Positions 27,129 to 37,021 of a stretch of DNA of 64,000 nucleotides are shown here, one piece after another. Position 1 is the stretch's first letter. Each line of letters begins with the position of its first letter. Source of the DNA: Planctomycetales bacterium (GTDB lineage: Bacteria; Planctomycetota; Planctomycetia; Planctomycetales; Planctomycetaceae); the NCBI GenBank assembly GCA_028285345.1, contig JANQPT010000014.1, forward strand, positions 62,001 to 126,000, given 5' to 3'. The position numbers and the translations under genes are program-made. Under the pieces are notes generated by a model. It saw only the letters and a list, made by a program, of their open reading frames with translations. It made no database searches and was not told the origin of the DNA.

Positions 27129-27184
27129 GGCGAGATGACGTCAAGCAAGCCCTATTCCGGCCAGCAGTCAAGGGGGGCCAATAA

Positions 27185-27436
27185 ATGAGTCAGTACCAAA
27201 TCGTGGTTTGCGCAATCTTGGGCGGGCTGCTTGTATTTGTGCTATGGCGAATGCATCGAGCCGATCTTACAAACAGAAAAATCCTTGATGCAAATAAGAA
27301 CGCAATTGATACTAATCAGCGCATATTTGACCAGAATTCAGAGATAATGGACGTAGCTCGCGAACAGATTAATTTGCAGGTTGAAGCCAACAAATTGATG
27401 CGAGAACTTATTTCGGCCCTACGCGACTCGCAATGA
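27185..27436 (+). CDS. Small membrane-anchored coiled-coil protein
   Basis: This 83-residue protein begins with one membrane helix (YQIVVCAILGGLLVFVLW) and continues as a charged, Asn/Gln-rich helix (LTNRKILDANKNAIDTNQRIFD, then EIMDVAREQINLQVEANKLMRELISAL) with coiled-coil spacing. AAGGGGGG lies eight or nine bases before ATG 27185. The coding sequence is visibly richer in A and T than its neighbours, so it may be of different origin or under relaxed codon selection. I do not recognise a family. It may be the last gene of the short plus-strand run from 25019. Confidence 0.65.
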   Translation: MSQYQIVVCAILGGLLVFVLWRMHRADLTNRKILDANKNAIDTNQRIFDQNSEIMDVAREQINLQVEANKLMRELISALRDSQ

Positions 27437-27520
27437 ATGTCAACCTTCCCGCTTTTTCTTGCGACCGGTGAACATTTCAAACTGACCCACTACCCTATTC
27501 TGCGCTGCAATTGGCCTCAA

Positions 27521-28231
27521 TCACTCGTCATGTTTCCCCCGTGCGCGGCCGCCGGTTTTAAGAACCGCTTCGACCATTTCTAAGACCCACGGTTCCATCC
27601 CGGCCTCATGCATCTGTTGCAGTGTGGCGTTGATGTCGTAGGCCACGCGGCGCAGTTCGACCTTGCCGTCCTCGATCACCGCGTAGGCGGCTCGCGGGTC
27701 GCCGTCGCGGGGCTGTCCGACGCTGCCGGGATTGACGATTTCCATCCCATCCAGCTTGACGTGGAATTGCTGATGAGTATGGCCGACACACACAATGTCG
27801 GCGTCCACGTGCTGCATCCGCGCTGCCCAGCCGGCGGGGTCGGCGTAAAGGTACTCATCGAGGGGGTCGCGGGGGGTGGCATGCACGAGGTGAAACTTAC
27901 GGCCGTCGATCCGCTTGGACGCGGTGACCGGCAGCCGGGCCAGATACCGCATCAGGTCGGGCGTGAGGGCGTTGTACTGGGCCTGGCGCGTGGCGGCGGT
28001 CAATCGACGGAAGGGAGATCCTCCACGCACCGGAACCCGTTGGGCGACCGCATGGTCGTGATTTCCACGTACGGCAAGCGTGGCATGGTCGCGAATCCAC
28101 TCGACGCAGGGGAGGGGGTCTGTGCCGTAATCGACCAGATCGCCGACGAAGAGGCACTCGTCAAATGTCTCGTCGATGGCCGACAGCGCCGGCCAGTTGG
28201 CATGGATGTCCGCAAGAATCAGGATCTTCAT
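27521..28231 (-). CDS. Calcineurin-like metallophosphoesterase (YfcE/MJ0936 type)
   Basis: The 236-residue protein has all motifs of the small metallophosphoesterase family: DIHANWPAL (8-16), GDLVDYG (33-39), RGNHDHAV (about 57-64), LVHATP, and VCVGHTHQQF with the final metal ligands. NPGSVGQPRDGDPRAAYAVIED at the C-terminal end is characteristic of YfcE/MJ0936-like phosphodiesterases. Two metal ions, often Mn or Ni, catalyse hydrolysis; the substrate in this family is generally unknown. ATG 28231 starts directly at the first strand (MKILILADIH); a start at 28252 adds seven weak residues. Convergent with the small coiled-coil gene. Confidence 0.92.
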   Translation of the reverse strand: MKILILADIHANWPALSAIDETFDECLFVGDLVDYGTDPLPCVEWIRDHATLAVRGNHDHAVAQRVPVRGGSPFRRLTAATRQAQYNALTPDLMRYLARLPVTASKRIDGRKFHLVHATPRDPLDEYLYADPAGWAARMQHVDADIVCVGHTHQQFHVKLDGMEIVNPGSVGQPRDGDPRAAYAVIEDGKVELRRVAYDINATLQQMHEAGMEPWVLEMVEAVLKTGGRARGKHDE

Positions 28232-28445
28232 ACAACCCGTTTCAGTCCCCAATTGCCTGTGCCTCAGCGGCTCGTCTGCCAGGATGTACGAAGTGCAATT
28301 GAGGGCTTTGGAACTGTCTGGGCCGTGCCCGCTTTCCGGAAACGCCAGGGCGATTTCGGTGCGCGGTGACCAGACCCATCTTGACCGGCGACGTTCGCTA
28401 AGTGTCTAATGCAATTACGTCGGAATAAGTTACAACTCATTTGGA

Positions 28446-28754
28446 GTGGCAGGCGTGGCGGAACGACCCATCGAACAATTGACACTCGTCGATATGTTTA
28501 AGGAATGCGATCTGGTTGCGCGTGGAATCGTTGACCATCTCGAGCGGGGTTTTCTCCCCAAAGTCCAGGACTTGGAGCGGCTGGTCCGCCCTACGGAGGA
28601 AGTGACCGCCCCGCAGGAGGTGAGTGACCTCCGCGTCAGAAACTACGCGGCGGCCGTGATTTCCAGCGATAATTTCACTCATGAACATTGTTGCAAACTT
28701 GACAGATTCATCCAAGCGATTGACTCGGGACTGAAACCGGAGATTAATGAATAA
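28446..28754 (+). CDS. Possible small protein of unknown function
   Basis: A 102-residue frame starts at GTG 28446 (or GTG 28455). The translation is acidic and largely helical, with IEQLTLVDMFKECDLVARGIVDHLERGF followed by LPKVQDLERLVRPTEEV. It looks more protein-like than the frame on the opposite strand, but has no family match I know, no ATG and a weak ribosome site. It sits in the gap before the protein kinase gene, on the same strand. Treat as plausible, not proven. Confidence 0.4.
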   Translation: MAGVAERPIEQLTLVDMFKECDLVARGIVDHLERGFLPKVQDLERLVRPTEEVTAPQEVSDLRVRNYAAAVISSDNFTHEHCCKLDRFIQAIDSGLKPEINE

Positions 28755-28934
28755 ACCGCCGGGAGCAGATCCTGCGGAATGGAATCCGGTAATCCCCTTC
28801 TTTGTGTCAGATTCTCATTGACACTATCTCGTTCACGTAGCAGAATTTTCCTCGGCCCGCCGAAATTTGGGACGGGGAGATTGTGGATTCATTTCCCATT
28901 GCGGCGGACTTAACGTTGTGCCGGTTGTTGGATC

Positions 28935-31900
28935 GTGGATTTCCAGCATTTCGCGCAGCAGTATCGAACCCTTTTCGGCACGCAAATCATGGACCGCTCG
29001 ACGGAACAACCCGACTCGGCACAGTCGGGGTCCCCATCCGGTTCCTCGCTGGATCAGGGGTTCTTCCCTCCGGTGAGCGGGTCGGAGACCGTCGTCAATC
29101 CTGAGGGACGTCCCGATTACGCGCCGCCCGGAGAGTCGCTCACTCCATCGACCGATCCGTCGGTCTGGCAAACGCTGTTTCCAACGGCGACTGGTGAAGA
29201 GTCCGAGATTCCCGATCCCGAAGGAGTCCAACTCGATCACTTCGTGATCCAGCACCGCATCCGCAGCGGCGGCATGGGCGCGGTTTTTCGTGCTCACGAT
29301 ACCCGCATGAATCGCCCCGTCGCGCTAAAAGTCATGCCTCCTCATCAGACGATGAATCCCGCCGCGGTACGGCGATTTCAGAATGAGGCCCAATCGGCGG
29401 CCCAACTCGACCATGAGAACATCGCCCGTGCCTACTATGTGGGCGAGGACAAAGGCTTGCATTTTATCGCCTTTGAATTTGTAACCGGGGTGAACATCGC
29501 CGACATGATTCATCGGCAGGGCCGGTTGGCCGTCGAGGACGCGTTGAATTACACGCTGCAGGTCGCCTCTGCGATTATGCATACCGCCGAACGGGGAGTC
29601 GTGCACCGCGATATTAAGCCGTCGAACATCATTATCACTCCCAAAGGCCGTGCCAAACTGGTCGACATGGGCTTGGCTCGCAACGAGAATCGCGACGAAA
29701 GCGCCGACCTGACCGTTGCGGGCACGACCCTGGGAACGTTCGATTACATTTCACCGGAACAGGCAAAAGATCCCCGCACAGTCGACGTCCGTAGCGATAT
29801 CTATTCGCTGGGCTGCACGTTGTTTCATATGCTCACCGGCGAGGCGCCCTACCCCGGCGGCACCATGCTGCAAAAGTTGCTGGACCATCAAGGCAAAGAT
29901 GCGCCGGATCCGGCGAAGAAAAGCCCGTACGTGTCCGACGACTTGTCGTCCGTCGTTCGCAAAATGATGGCCAGCGATCCCAAACGGCGCTATCAGACGG
30001 CGGATGAGTTGATGCGCGACTTGATGCTGGTCGCCGGTTCGATGGGATTGCGAAGTCAAAACCCCGAAGGGCTGGTGTGGATGTCCGCACGCCCGTTATC
30101 GGCCCCATTTTGGGAACGCCATCTGCCTTGGATTTCAACAGTCTTGGCGCTGATCGTGCTGGTTGTTGTCGCGAGTGTCTATCCGCAGTGGGCGGCCAAG
30201 TCTCATTTACAGACTGACCGGTCAAAGGAATCGCAGCGAATCGCGAGCCGCTCAGCGGACGCCACCGGCGCGGCGAATGGACCTGTGGAGAAACCGGACA
30301 CTGGGGTCGAGCAAAAACAGGGCATTCAGCCCACAGCATTGGACGACGCACCTGAAAAAGACGTTTCTCCCGCGATACGGGAGGCTCAAACCCGGACCCA
30401 GCCGCCGGCAAAACAGCAAACAGTGCAACAGCGCAATTCGGCGACTCCGCGTGAAGTGGTCGAGCCGAATTCTGTCGGCGGCGACGCTGAGGGACCGGCG
30501 GGATTTGTCTTCTCGCCGGAACCGACGACTCCGGCGGCCCGGCTTGGTCCGGAGTCTGACCGCCCGACAGTCACCGCACTGTTGCCGCCGTCATCGGCAT
30601 ACTCCAGTCAAGACGATGTCGATTCCGGCGCCCCCGGGCGGAGAGTGGCCGTCAAAGAGGCCGACGCTGGTGACGAACTGCACGGGACCACCACATCCAA
30701 ACAGCGCCGATCGCCCCGCACGAAGGTCGACGCACAAGAAACAGAAAAACCTGGATTCGTGCTGCTCGGGATCGACGGCGCGCCGGATAAGGAGTACTTG
30801 TCCTTAGAGGCCGCTTGTACCGATGCGATTGACGGGAGCAAAATTGAACTCCGCTTTAACGGAGTCCGGCTAGAGAATCAGCACATTCGGGTGGAGAACA
30901 AGCGGATTACTGTGCGGGCCGCGGAAGGGTACCAGCCTGTCCTGCAATTGAAGCCGGCGAAGCTCCCGTTTGGGGGACATCGAACGCGGTTCATCACCGT
31001 CGCCGGCGGAGCGCTGGAGCTGGCGAACCTGCATTTGACGCTGTCGCTGGATGAACTGACGTCGGCCGAAGAGTGGGCCATTTTTTCACTGGATCAAGCG
31101 CAATCGGTGCAGTTGGACGGGGTCACAGTCTCCGTCGCAAATCTTGACCGCCGGCGAGACGTCTCCGTGATTGAGGTGACCGCCGGGACCGACTTCGGCG
31201 GGATGGAAATGCCGACCAACGATGCGGAAAAACCGCTGGAAATCCGTTTGACCGGCTGTGTCGTTCGCGGCGGGTGTAACTTGCTCTCCATGCGGCAGTC
31301 GACGGCGGCGCAAGTGCTGATTGAAGATTCGCTGCTGGCGTTGGGGTCCGGAGGAGCGGTCGCACGGCTGAAAGCCAGCATGTACGAGCCGGAGCCGGGC
31401 ACTGCGGTGGAGTTGACATTGAACCATGTCACCGCGCTATTTTCCGGTGGATTAATCACGATGTCGAGCGCAACTGTGCCGCATAAACTAATCCCAGTCC
31501 GCGTCGAAGCCACCAACAATATCTTCTGCGGTTTCTCAGATTGCCCATTGATTTCGATGTCGGGCAAAGCGACCGTACAGGATTTTCGCAGCCTGCTTGC
31601 CTGGGACGGAAAATACAATCACTTCGACGATTTCGAAGCGTTTTGGGTGATCGACGTTCCCACCACAGCTGAGAATACCGATTTGCTGAGGTATTTCGAC
31701 TGGCGACAGGGGCCCTCCATCGACGAAGTCGACTCGGCGAATGTGCGGATCAATTGGCTCGACGACTGGCGGGAGGTTCCGGCCGTTGAACTGGTTCCGG
31801 ACGATATGGTGCTTGATCCCGATGCGCACAATCAAGCGGCCAGCGGAACGCTGACGGGACGACCCGCCGGAGCGCCGCGCAAAGACCTGCCGAGACCGCC

Positions 31901-31958
31901 GAAGATGCGCCGCGGCGTCCTGCCTCGAGGATCTTCGAATTCAGGGTCATCTGAGTGA
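28935..31958 (+). CDS. Membrane Ser/Thr protein kinase with beta-helix-like outer domain
   Basis: From GTG 28935 the product has 1007 residues (ATG 28989 would remove 18). Residues 1-100 are disordered and Pro/Ser-rich. The Hanks-type kinase domain spans about 103-365: glycine loop IRSGGMGAVF, Lys 132 in VALKV, HRDIKPSN (224-231) with catalytic Asp 226, DMG (244-246) in place of DFG, and GTFDYISPEQ before the activation segment end. A membrane helix lies at about 398-417. Residues 420-620 are low complexity. Residues about 630-930 are exported and look like a right-handed parallel beta-helix (GVRLENQHIRVENKRITVRA, ITVAGGALELANLHLTL, VQLDGVTVSVANLD). It probably senses an outer signal and phosphorylates cytoplasmic targets, which is inferred from architecture. 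Confidence 0.9.
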   Translation: MDFQHFAQQYRTLFGTQIMDRSTEQPDSAQSGSPSGSSLDQGFFPPVSGSETVVNPEGRPDYAPPGESLTPSTDPSVWQTLFPTATGEESEIPDPEGVQLDHFVIQHRIRSGGMGAVFRAHDTRMNRPVALKVMPPHQTMNPAAVRRFQNEAQSAAQLDHENIARAYYVGEDKGLHFIAFEFVTGVNIADMIHRQGRLAVEDALNYTLQVASAIMHTAERGVVHRDIKPSNIIITPKGRAKLVDMGLARNENRDESADLTVAGTTLGTFDYISPEQAKDPRTVDVRSDIYSLGCTLFHMLTGEAPYPGGTMLQKLLDHQGKDAPDPAKKSPYVSDDLSSVVRKMMASDPKRRYQTADELMRDLMLVAGSMGLRSQNPEGLVWMSARPLSAPFWERHLPWISTVLALIVLVVVASVYPQWAAKSHLQTDRSKESQRIASRSADATGAANGPVEKPDTGVEQKQGIQPTALDDAPEKDVSPAIREAQTRTQPPAKQQTVQQRNSATPREVVEPNSVGGDAEGPAGFVFSPEPTTPAARLGPESDRPTVTALLPPSSAYSSQDDVDSGAPGRRVAVKEADAGDELHGTTTSKQRRSPRTKVDAQETEKPGFVLLGIDGAPDKEYLSLEAACTDAIDGSKIELRFNGVRLENQHIRVENKRITVRAAEGYQPVLQLKPAKLPFGGHRTRFITVAGGALELANLHLTLSLDELTSAEEWAIFSLDQAQSVQLDGVTVSVANLDRRRDVSVIEVTAGTDFGGMEMPTNDAEKPLEIRLTGCVVRGGCNLLSMRQSTAAQVLIEDSLLALGSGGAVARLKASMYEPEPGTAVELTLNHVTALFSGGLITMSSATVPHKLIPVRVEATNNIFCGFSDCPLISMSGKATVQDFRSLLAWDGKYNHFDDFEAFWVIDVPTTAENTDLLRYFDWRQGPSIDEVDSANVRINWLDDWREVPAVELVPDDMVLDPDAHNQAASGTLTGRPAGAPRKDLPRPPKMRRGVLPRGSSNSGSSE

Positions 31959-32254
31959 CGGCGTGGAACCGAGGGCCAACGGAACAAGTCCTTTGGGTTC
32001 GCGCATCCGTCGAAGCAGATCCCCGTGATGCGGCTAGTTGCCGACTCACCACCTTAGGGTTTGCTGAATCCCGGATCTGCCGCCCGCCGTCGTGCAAGGC
32101 ACATTGCATCGATTTGCGCGTGATCGTCGCCTTTAGCTGAAGAACGCTCTTTACGGACTCCCTGATATCTGTAATGAACGCAATAAATCCGTCGCATTGA
32201 TGGATTGATCATGGGTGGTCTCGAATCGACGGGCAACAGGAAAGCCAAAACGAC

Positions 32255-33868
32255 ATGTACGATTGCATCATCATCGGGGCAGGGCATAACGGGCTCGTCT
32301 GCGCGAACTATCTGGCAAAGAAGGGCTGGAAGGTACTGGTCCTCGAAAAACGGCATCTCGTCGGCGGTTGCTGTGTGACGGAGGAAATCGCGCCTGGATA
32401 CAAGGCGTCGGTCGCGTCTTATGTTGTAAGTCTGCTCCTGCCGGAGATTGTCGACGAGTTGGAACTGAAAAAGCACGGCTACAAGACGCTGCCAAGGAAC
32501 CCTTCTTCGTTCACGCCGTTTGAGGACGGACGCTACTTATTATTAGGACCGGACCGGCAGGCCAACTTCGACGAGATTCAGAAGTTCTCGGAGAAGGACG
32601 CCCATGCTTTCGCTGAATACGAGGACCTTCTCTCTCGCGTCGCGGAACGAATCGAACCGATCTTAAACGTAAGATCGCCCGACATCCTTCCGCTGACGTC
32701 GTCCTGGAGAAAACGTTCCTTGGGAAAGCGCCTCAGCGATCTCAAACTCGGCTGGTCGTTGCATCAGGCCATGAAAAGCCTGGCGGATGATCTTCCCGAA
32801 GCGCTGGAACTCTTGACCGGCAACGCGAAGAGCATACTCGACCGCTGGTTCGAATCGGACGAATTAAAAGGGACACTGGCGACCGACGCCATCATCGGCA
32901 CCTTTCAGCCGTACTCCGCTCCGGGAACAGCCTATGTGCTCCTGCATCACGTGATGGGTTCCGCGGGCGGCGCGCGGGGGGTGTGGGCCTATGTCGAAGG
33001 AGGAATGGGCGCGCTCTCCGAAGCGATGGCCGCCTCAGCGCGAGAGCAAGGGGTCGAAATCCGCGTCAATGCCGCGATTGAAGAGATCCAAGCAGCAAAC
33101 GGCCGCATCATGGGAGTCCGGCTGGCGGGAGGGGAAGTGATTCAAGCCAAACGGGTCGCATCGAGTGTCGATCCGCACCTTACCTTTGAGAAGTTTCTAG
33201 ATCCCGTCCATCTGCCCCAGGAATTCCTCCGGGCGGTGCGGCGGATTGATTACTCCAGCGCCTCACTCAAGATCAACTTGGCGGTGAGCGAACTCCCGGA
33301 TTTCACCTGTCTGCCCGGAAATCGCGAACCCGGACCGCAGCATCGCGGCACGATTCACATCGGCGCGACTCCCGAATACCTTGAGCGGGCCTACGACGAC
33401 GCCAAATACGGGCGGCCGTCGCAGCGGCCGATTGTCGAGATGACCATCCCCACGTCCGTCGACAAAACCCTGGCGCCCGAGGGCCATCACATTCTGTCCC
33501 TGTTCGTTCAATATGCGCCGTATCAACTGGCGCAAGGGTCATGGGACGACGTCAAGGAGGAGTTTGCCGACCGCTGCATCGCCGAAATCGCCCGTTTTGC
33601 GCCGAACGTGCCCGCCTCGATCCTCCATCGCCAGATCCTGACTCCGGTCGATCTGGAGCGAACCTTCGGCCTCACCGGCGGGAACATTTTTCAGGGGAGC
33701 ATGTGTCTGAACCAATTGGGGGCGATGCGGCCCGTACCCGGCTGGAGCGATTATCGCACGCCGCTTACGGGACTATACCTCTGCGGCAGCGCCGCCCACC
33801 CCGGCGGCGGCGTTATGGGATCGTGTGGGAGAAATGCGGCGCTGGAGATTTTGAAAGACGGGAAGTAG
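32255..33868 (+). CDS. FAD-dependent oxidoreductase, phytoene desaturase/PYROXD2-like
   Basis: The 537-residue flavoprotein starts MYDCIIIGAGHNGLVCANYLAKKGWKVLVLEKR, a Rossmann dinucleotide-binding motif, then GGCCVTEEIAPGYKAS. It ends with GLYLCGSAAHPGGGVMGSCGRNAA, the FAD-binding C-terminus of the phytoene dehydrogenase/PYROXD2 group. Length and motif placement match the COG1233 family. No carotenoid genes are near, so the PYROXD2-like branch (substrate unknown) fits better than a carotenoid desaturase. ATG 32255 is the natural start at the edge of the first strand. The 296 bases before it hold no visible gene. Confidence 0.88.
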   Translation: MYDCIIIGAGHNGLVCANYLAKKGWKVLVLEKRHLVGGCCVTEEIAPGYKASVASYVVSLLLPEIVDELELKKHGYKTLPRNPSSFTPFEDGRYLLLGPDRQANFDEIQKFSEKDAHAFAEYEDLLSRVAERIEPILNVRSPDILPLTSSWRKRSLGKRLSDLKLGWSLHQAMKSLADDLPEALELLTGNAKSILDRWFESDELKGTLATDAIIGTFQPYSAPGTAYVLLHHVMGSAGGARGVWAYVEGGMGALSEAMAASAREQGVEIRVNAAIEEIQAANGRIMGVRLAGGEVIQAKRVASSVDPHLTFEKFLDPVHLPQEFLRAVRRIDYSSASLKINLAVSELPDFTCLPGNREPGPQHRGTIHIGATPEYLERAYDDAKYGRPSQRPIVEMTIPTSVDKTLAPEGHHILSLFVQYAPYQLAQGSWDDVKEEFADRCIAEIARFAPNVPASILHRQILTPVDLERTFGLTGGNIFQGSMCLNQLGAMRPVPGWSDYRTPLTGLYLCGSAAHPGGGVMGSCGRNAALEILKDGK

Positions 33869-33997
33869 ATTGGCTTAGCCGAACTCTTTTGCGAGTCTGC
33901 TGTCACAAATTGAGAAATGATGATGGACATCTGATGCGAACGCACGATGCATGAGTGCCGTCTTTGATTCAAATTCAGACAATGAGACGCAAGGAAC

Positions 33998-34741
33998 ATG
34001 CTCCGCACATTTGCTGCCCCCTTCGACTTCCACCAGCCTCGGGGAGGTCGGAGTCAGTTCAACGAATTTGCAGCCAAGTTTGCATCACGATTCGATGTCG
34101 CACCGCAGGTCATCGATGACCCGATCTTCTCCTATAGGAAATTCGGCGCGATGCAACTTGATCGAATCGCTCAATTGAATGCCAGGCAGCCCGCGATCGT
34201 GTATTTGTCGAATGTGGTCATGCATTCGGCGCTGCTGATCATCGGAGACTGCGAGACGTCCGATTTGCAGGCGCCTCTGGAATACGACTCGCTCGAATCA
34301 TTTCTCGATACTCCATATGTTCGCGGGTATGAATTCGATCGAGACCAGCTGGCGCAGGCGTCTTTCGACGACACAACCATTGTGATTAGCGACTTGGCGC
34401 GGTTTCGGGATGACAACGATAGACTACCGGACGACGGTCTTTTCCGTGTGCATATGAAGGTTTCCGACGTCTTCGTCTGCAACATCCTCGATTACGAAAA
34501 GTACTTCACACAACAATTCGAGAGCGGCGACGTACCGTTCTTTCTGCCAGCGAACTCGCACGTCGATTTTGAAGAATGCGCAAGGAGGTACTACGCAGAG
34601 TACGCTTTGCGCGACTATCTACTTAGCAATTCGATATCGTTCGCAACACTTGGAGACGATCACATGGATGACGAGTATGCCGTGTCATACGGCATGGAAT
34701 GCTGGCAGCAAAACAACGATCATCTTGTCTTCGTGCGCTGA
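33998..34741 (+). CDS. Protein of unknown function
   Basis: The 247-residue protein is soluble, without signal peptide or membrane segment, and acidic toward the middle. It contains IVYLSNVVMHSALLIIGDCETSDLQAPLEYDSL, RGYEFDRDQLAQASFDDTTIVISDLARF and FVCNILDYEKYFTQQFESGDVPFFLPANSH among others, suggesting an alpha/beta fold. I do not recognise a family. AAGGA lies only two bases before ATG 33998, which is tight; no better start is visible. The coding sequence has lower GC than the genes around it, a hint of transfer. It is convergent with the isocitrate dehydrogenase gene, 18 bases away. Confidence 0.6.
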   Translation: MLRTFAAPFDFHQPRGGRSQFNEFAAKFASRFDVAPQVIDDPIFSYRKFGAMQLDRIAQLNARQPAIVYLSNVVMHSALLIIGDCETSDLQAPLEYDSLESFLDTPYVRGYEFDRDQLAQASFDDTTIVISDLARFRDDNDRLPDDGLFRVHMKVSDVFVCNILDYEKYFTQQFESGDVPFFLPANSHVDFEECARRYYAEYALRDYLLSNSISFATLGDDHMDDEYAVSYGMECWQQNNDHLVFVR

Positions 34742-34759
34742 TCCCGTCGTTCCCGCCTC

Positions 34760-35929
34760 CTACAGCTTCCGGCAAATCGCCTCCGCCATTTCCTGCGTGC
34801 CGACCGCCGTGGGATCGTTGCGGTCTGCTTTCATGTCGTATGTGACGTCTTTGCCTTCGGCAATCACATCGGCGACCGCCTGGTCCAATCGGGAGGCCGC
34901 GTCATGCTCGCCGAGGTGGTCCAGCAGCATCTTGCCGGAGAGGATCAGGGCCGTCGGGTTGACCTTATTCTGGCCCTTGTACTTCGGCGCGCTACCGTGC
35001 GTGGCCTCAAACATGGCTGCATCGGTGCCGATATTCGATCCCGGCGCAACACCCAAACCGCCGACCAGTCCCGCGCAGAGATCGCTCAGGATGTCGCCGT
35101 AGAGGTTCTCCGTCACGATCACATCGTACAACTCCGGCTTCTGGACCAACTGCATGCACATGTTGTCGATCAGTCGCTCGTTGTATTCGATCTCGCCGTT
35201 GGTGTCGCTCACCTGGCCGACCAGAGCGGGGTCTGGTTTGACACCTTCCGCCAAGTCGGGCCATTCGAACTTGGCTCCGTAGGCCAATGCCACCGCACGG
35301 GTCTCGTCGTACCAGAGGCCGTCGGTGAACTTCATGATGTTGGCTTTGCAGACCGACGTGACGATCTTGCGATTGTTTTTTACGGCATAGTCGAACGAAA
35401 AATCGGTGATCCGCCGCGTCCCTTCCACGGAAATCGGCTTGATGCTCACACCGGTCGTCTCCAAGCCGGTGCCGATCTTCTTGCCGGTGGCGAATTCATT
35501 GATCTTTTCGATCAATTCGGCCGTCCTTGTTTGACCCGCCTGAAATTCCACGCCGGCATACAAATCCTCGGTATTCTCACGCACCAGCACCAAATCGACA
35601 TTCGAATCGGCGTAGTAGGTTCGAACCCCCTTGTAGCTCTTGCAAGGACGGACGCACGCGTAGAGCCCCAATTCCTGCCGCAGAAAGACGTTGACGCTGC
35701 GGAAGCCCTTACCGATCGGCGTTGTGATGGGTGCTTTCAACGCGACCTGGTTCGCCCGGATCGATTCCATCACGCGGTCGGGAACCTTGCCCTCGGCTTC
35801 AATGACCTCGATGCCGCATTCCTGCAGGTCCCAATCGATTTTGACGCCGGTTGCATCGATACATTTGCGAGTGGCTTCGGCAATTTCAGGACCGACTCCG
35901 TCTCCGGGAATTAACGTCACCTTATACAT
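34760..35929 (-). CDS. icd: Isocitrate dehydrogenase, NAD-type (IDH/IMDH family)
   Basis: The 389-residue enzyme belongs to the beta-decarboxylating dehydrogenase family. It begins [25 protein letters not shown], has the substrate segment [27 protein letters not shown] (isocitrate-type Ser and Arg residues), [14 protein letters not shown], the [19 protein letters not shown] metal motif with its Asp, and [14 protein letters not shown]. The [11 protein letters not shown] and SVN patterns favour isocitrate over isopropylmalate, and the coenzyme segment resembles the short NAD-linked, mitochondrial-like forms. It catalyses oxidative decarboxylation of isocitrate in the citric acid cycle. The cofactor preference is judged by eye and is less certain than the family. 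Confidence 0.9.
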   Translation of the reverse strand: MYKVTLIPGDGVGPEIAEATRKCIDATGVKIDWDLQECGIEVIEAEGKVPDRVMESIRANQVALKAPITTPIGKGFRSVNVFLRQELGLYACVRPCKSYKGVRTYYADSNVDLVLVRENTEDLYAGVEFQAGQTRTAELIEKINEFATGKKIGTGLETTGVSIKPISVEGTRRITDFSFDYAVKNNRKIVTSVCKANIMKFTDGLWYDETRAVALAYGAKFEWPDLAEGVKPDPALVGQVSDTNGEIEYNERLIDNMCMQLVQKPELYDVIVTENLYGDILSDLCAGLVGGLGVAPGSNIGTDAAMFEATHGSAPKYKGQNKVNPTALILSGKMLLDHLGEHDAASRLDQAVADVIAEGKDVTYDMKADRNDPTAVGTQEMAEAICRKL

Positions 35930-36089
35930 GGAAACCTCGGGCTGTGTGGCTCGCTGGAAGTTGAGTGAACGCCATGACTTGCGGCGCGGGGCCGACTACG
36001 GTCCGGCACCGCGAAGCAGCCAAACGTAGCAGATGCCTCAGCGGTTTTCAACTAACCACTTTGTCCGAGACGGCCGACCTGAAACAGGG

Positions 36090-36986
36090 CTACTTGAGCA
36101 ATGCCCGCAGACATTCGCCCAGCTGATCGTGCTGATACGTAAAGCCTGCATCGCGCAATTTGGTGGGCAACACGCGCGTGCTGGCCAGCAGCAGATCGTC
36201 GGCCATTTCGCCGAACGCCAATTTGGCGGCGAACGCCGGCATCGGCAAGATTGTCGGCCGCGAGAGGGCGCTCCCCAGCGTCTTCGTGAACTTTAAGTTT
36301 GTCACGGGATTCTTGGAAACGACATTCACCGGACCTTCCAGACTCTCGACTTCAATTGCGTATTCCAGGGCCCGCACGGCGTCGACCAGGCTAATCCAGC
36401 TGTAGTACTGATTGCCGTCACCCACCTTGCCTCCCAATCCCAATCGAAATGGAGTGAGCATCTTGGCCAGTGCGCCGCCGTCGGCGCTGAGAATCATTCC
36501 GAAACGGAGATTGATCACGCGAATCCCCTTTTCCCGCGCCGGTTCGCACGCGGCTTCCCAATCGCGGCAGACGTCAGCTAGAAAACCGCTGCCTCCCTCG
36601 CTGCTCTCGTCAAGCGTGAGATTCCCACGGTCGCCATAAAACCCAATCGCTGATGCACACGCAAAGGTTCGTGGAGGACGCTCCAACTTGGCAGCCGTCT
36701 CTGCCAGCAGCTTAGTGCTTTTCACGCGGCTATCGCGAATCCGGGCTTTTTTTTCGTCGTTCCAACGTCCTTCGGCAATGCTATCGCCGCCGAGATGAAT
36801 CACGACGTCGACATCGGCGAGAGCCGACTCGTCGAGTTTGCCGGCATCGGGTTCCCAGTAGATCGCGGAATCTCCGGCAACGATTCTGCGACGGACAAGC
36901 CGGGCGACGTCGTGTCCACCTTCCTCGTAAGCTTTGACGACCGCTTGTCCGACGAGTCCGCTGGAGCCGGATACTAAAACTCTCAT
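36090..36986 (-). CDS. TIGR01777-family NAD(P)-dependent epimerase/SulA-like protein
   Basis: The 298-residue protein starts MRVLVSGSSGLVGQAVVKAYEEGGHDVARLVRR, with the GxxGxxG nucleotide motif (7-13). VDVVIHLGGDSIAEGRWNDEKKARIRDSRV and FACASAIGFYGDRG are hallmarks of the TIGR01777/YfcH family; the C-terminal DUF1731-like part (PILPMPAFAAKLAFGEMADDLLLASTRVLPTKLRDAGF) is also present. The family is widespread and related to nucleotide-sugar epimerases, and its reaction is not known. ATG 36986 is chosen because it begins the Rossmann strand; the frame upstream runs through a short tandem repeat and is not likely translated. Confidence 0.9.
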   Translation of the reverse strand: MRVLVSGSSGLVGQAVVKAYEEGGHDVARLVRRRIVAGDSAIYWEPDAGKLDESALADVDVVIHLGGDSIAEGRWNDEKKARIRDSRVKSTKLLAETAAKLERPPRTFACASAIGFYGDRGNLTLDESSEGGSGFLADVCRDWEAACEPAREKGIRVINLRFGMILSADGGALAKMLTPFRLGLGGKVGDGNQYYSWISLVDAVRALEYAIEVESLEGPVNVVSKNPVTNLKFTKTLGSALSRPTILPMPAFAAKLAFGEMADDLLLASTRVLPTKLRDAGFTYQHDQLGECLRALLK

Positions 36987-37021
36987 GGATTCAGGACTCC
37001 TGTTGTCATTGACAGGAAGCG

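Noticed and set aside
34904-35914. 336-codon plus frame
   Set aside because: Antisense to isocitrate dehydrogenase, low complexity and no known domain.
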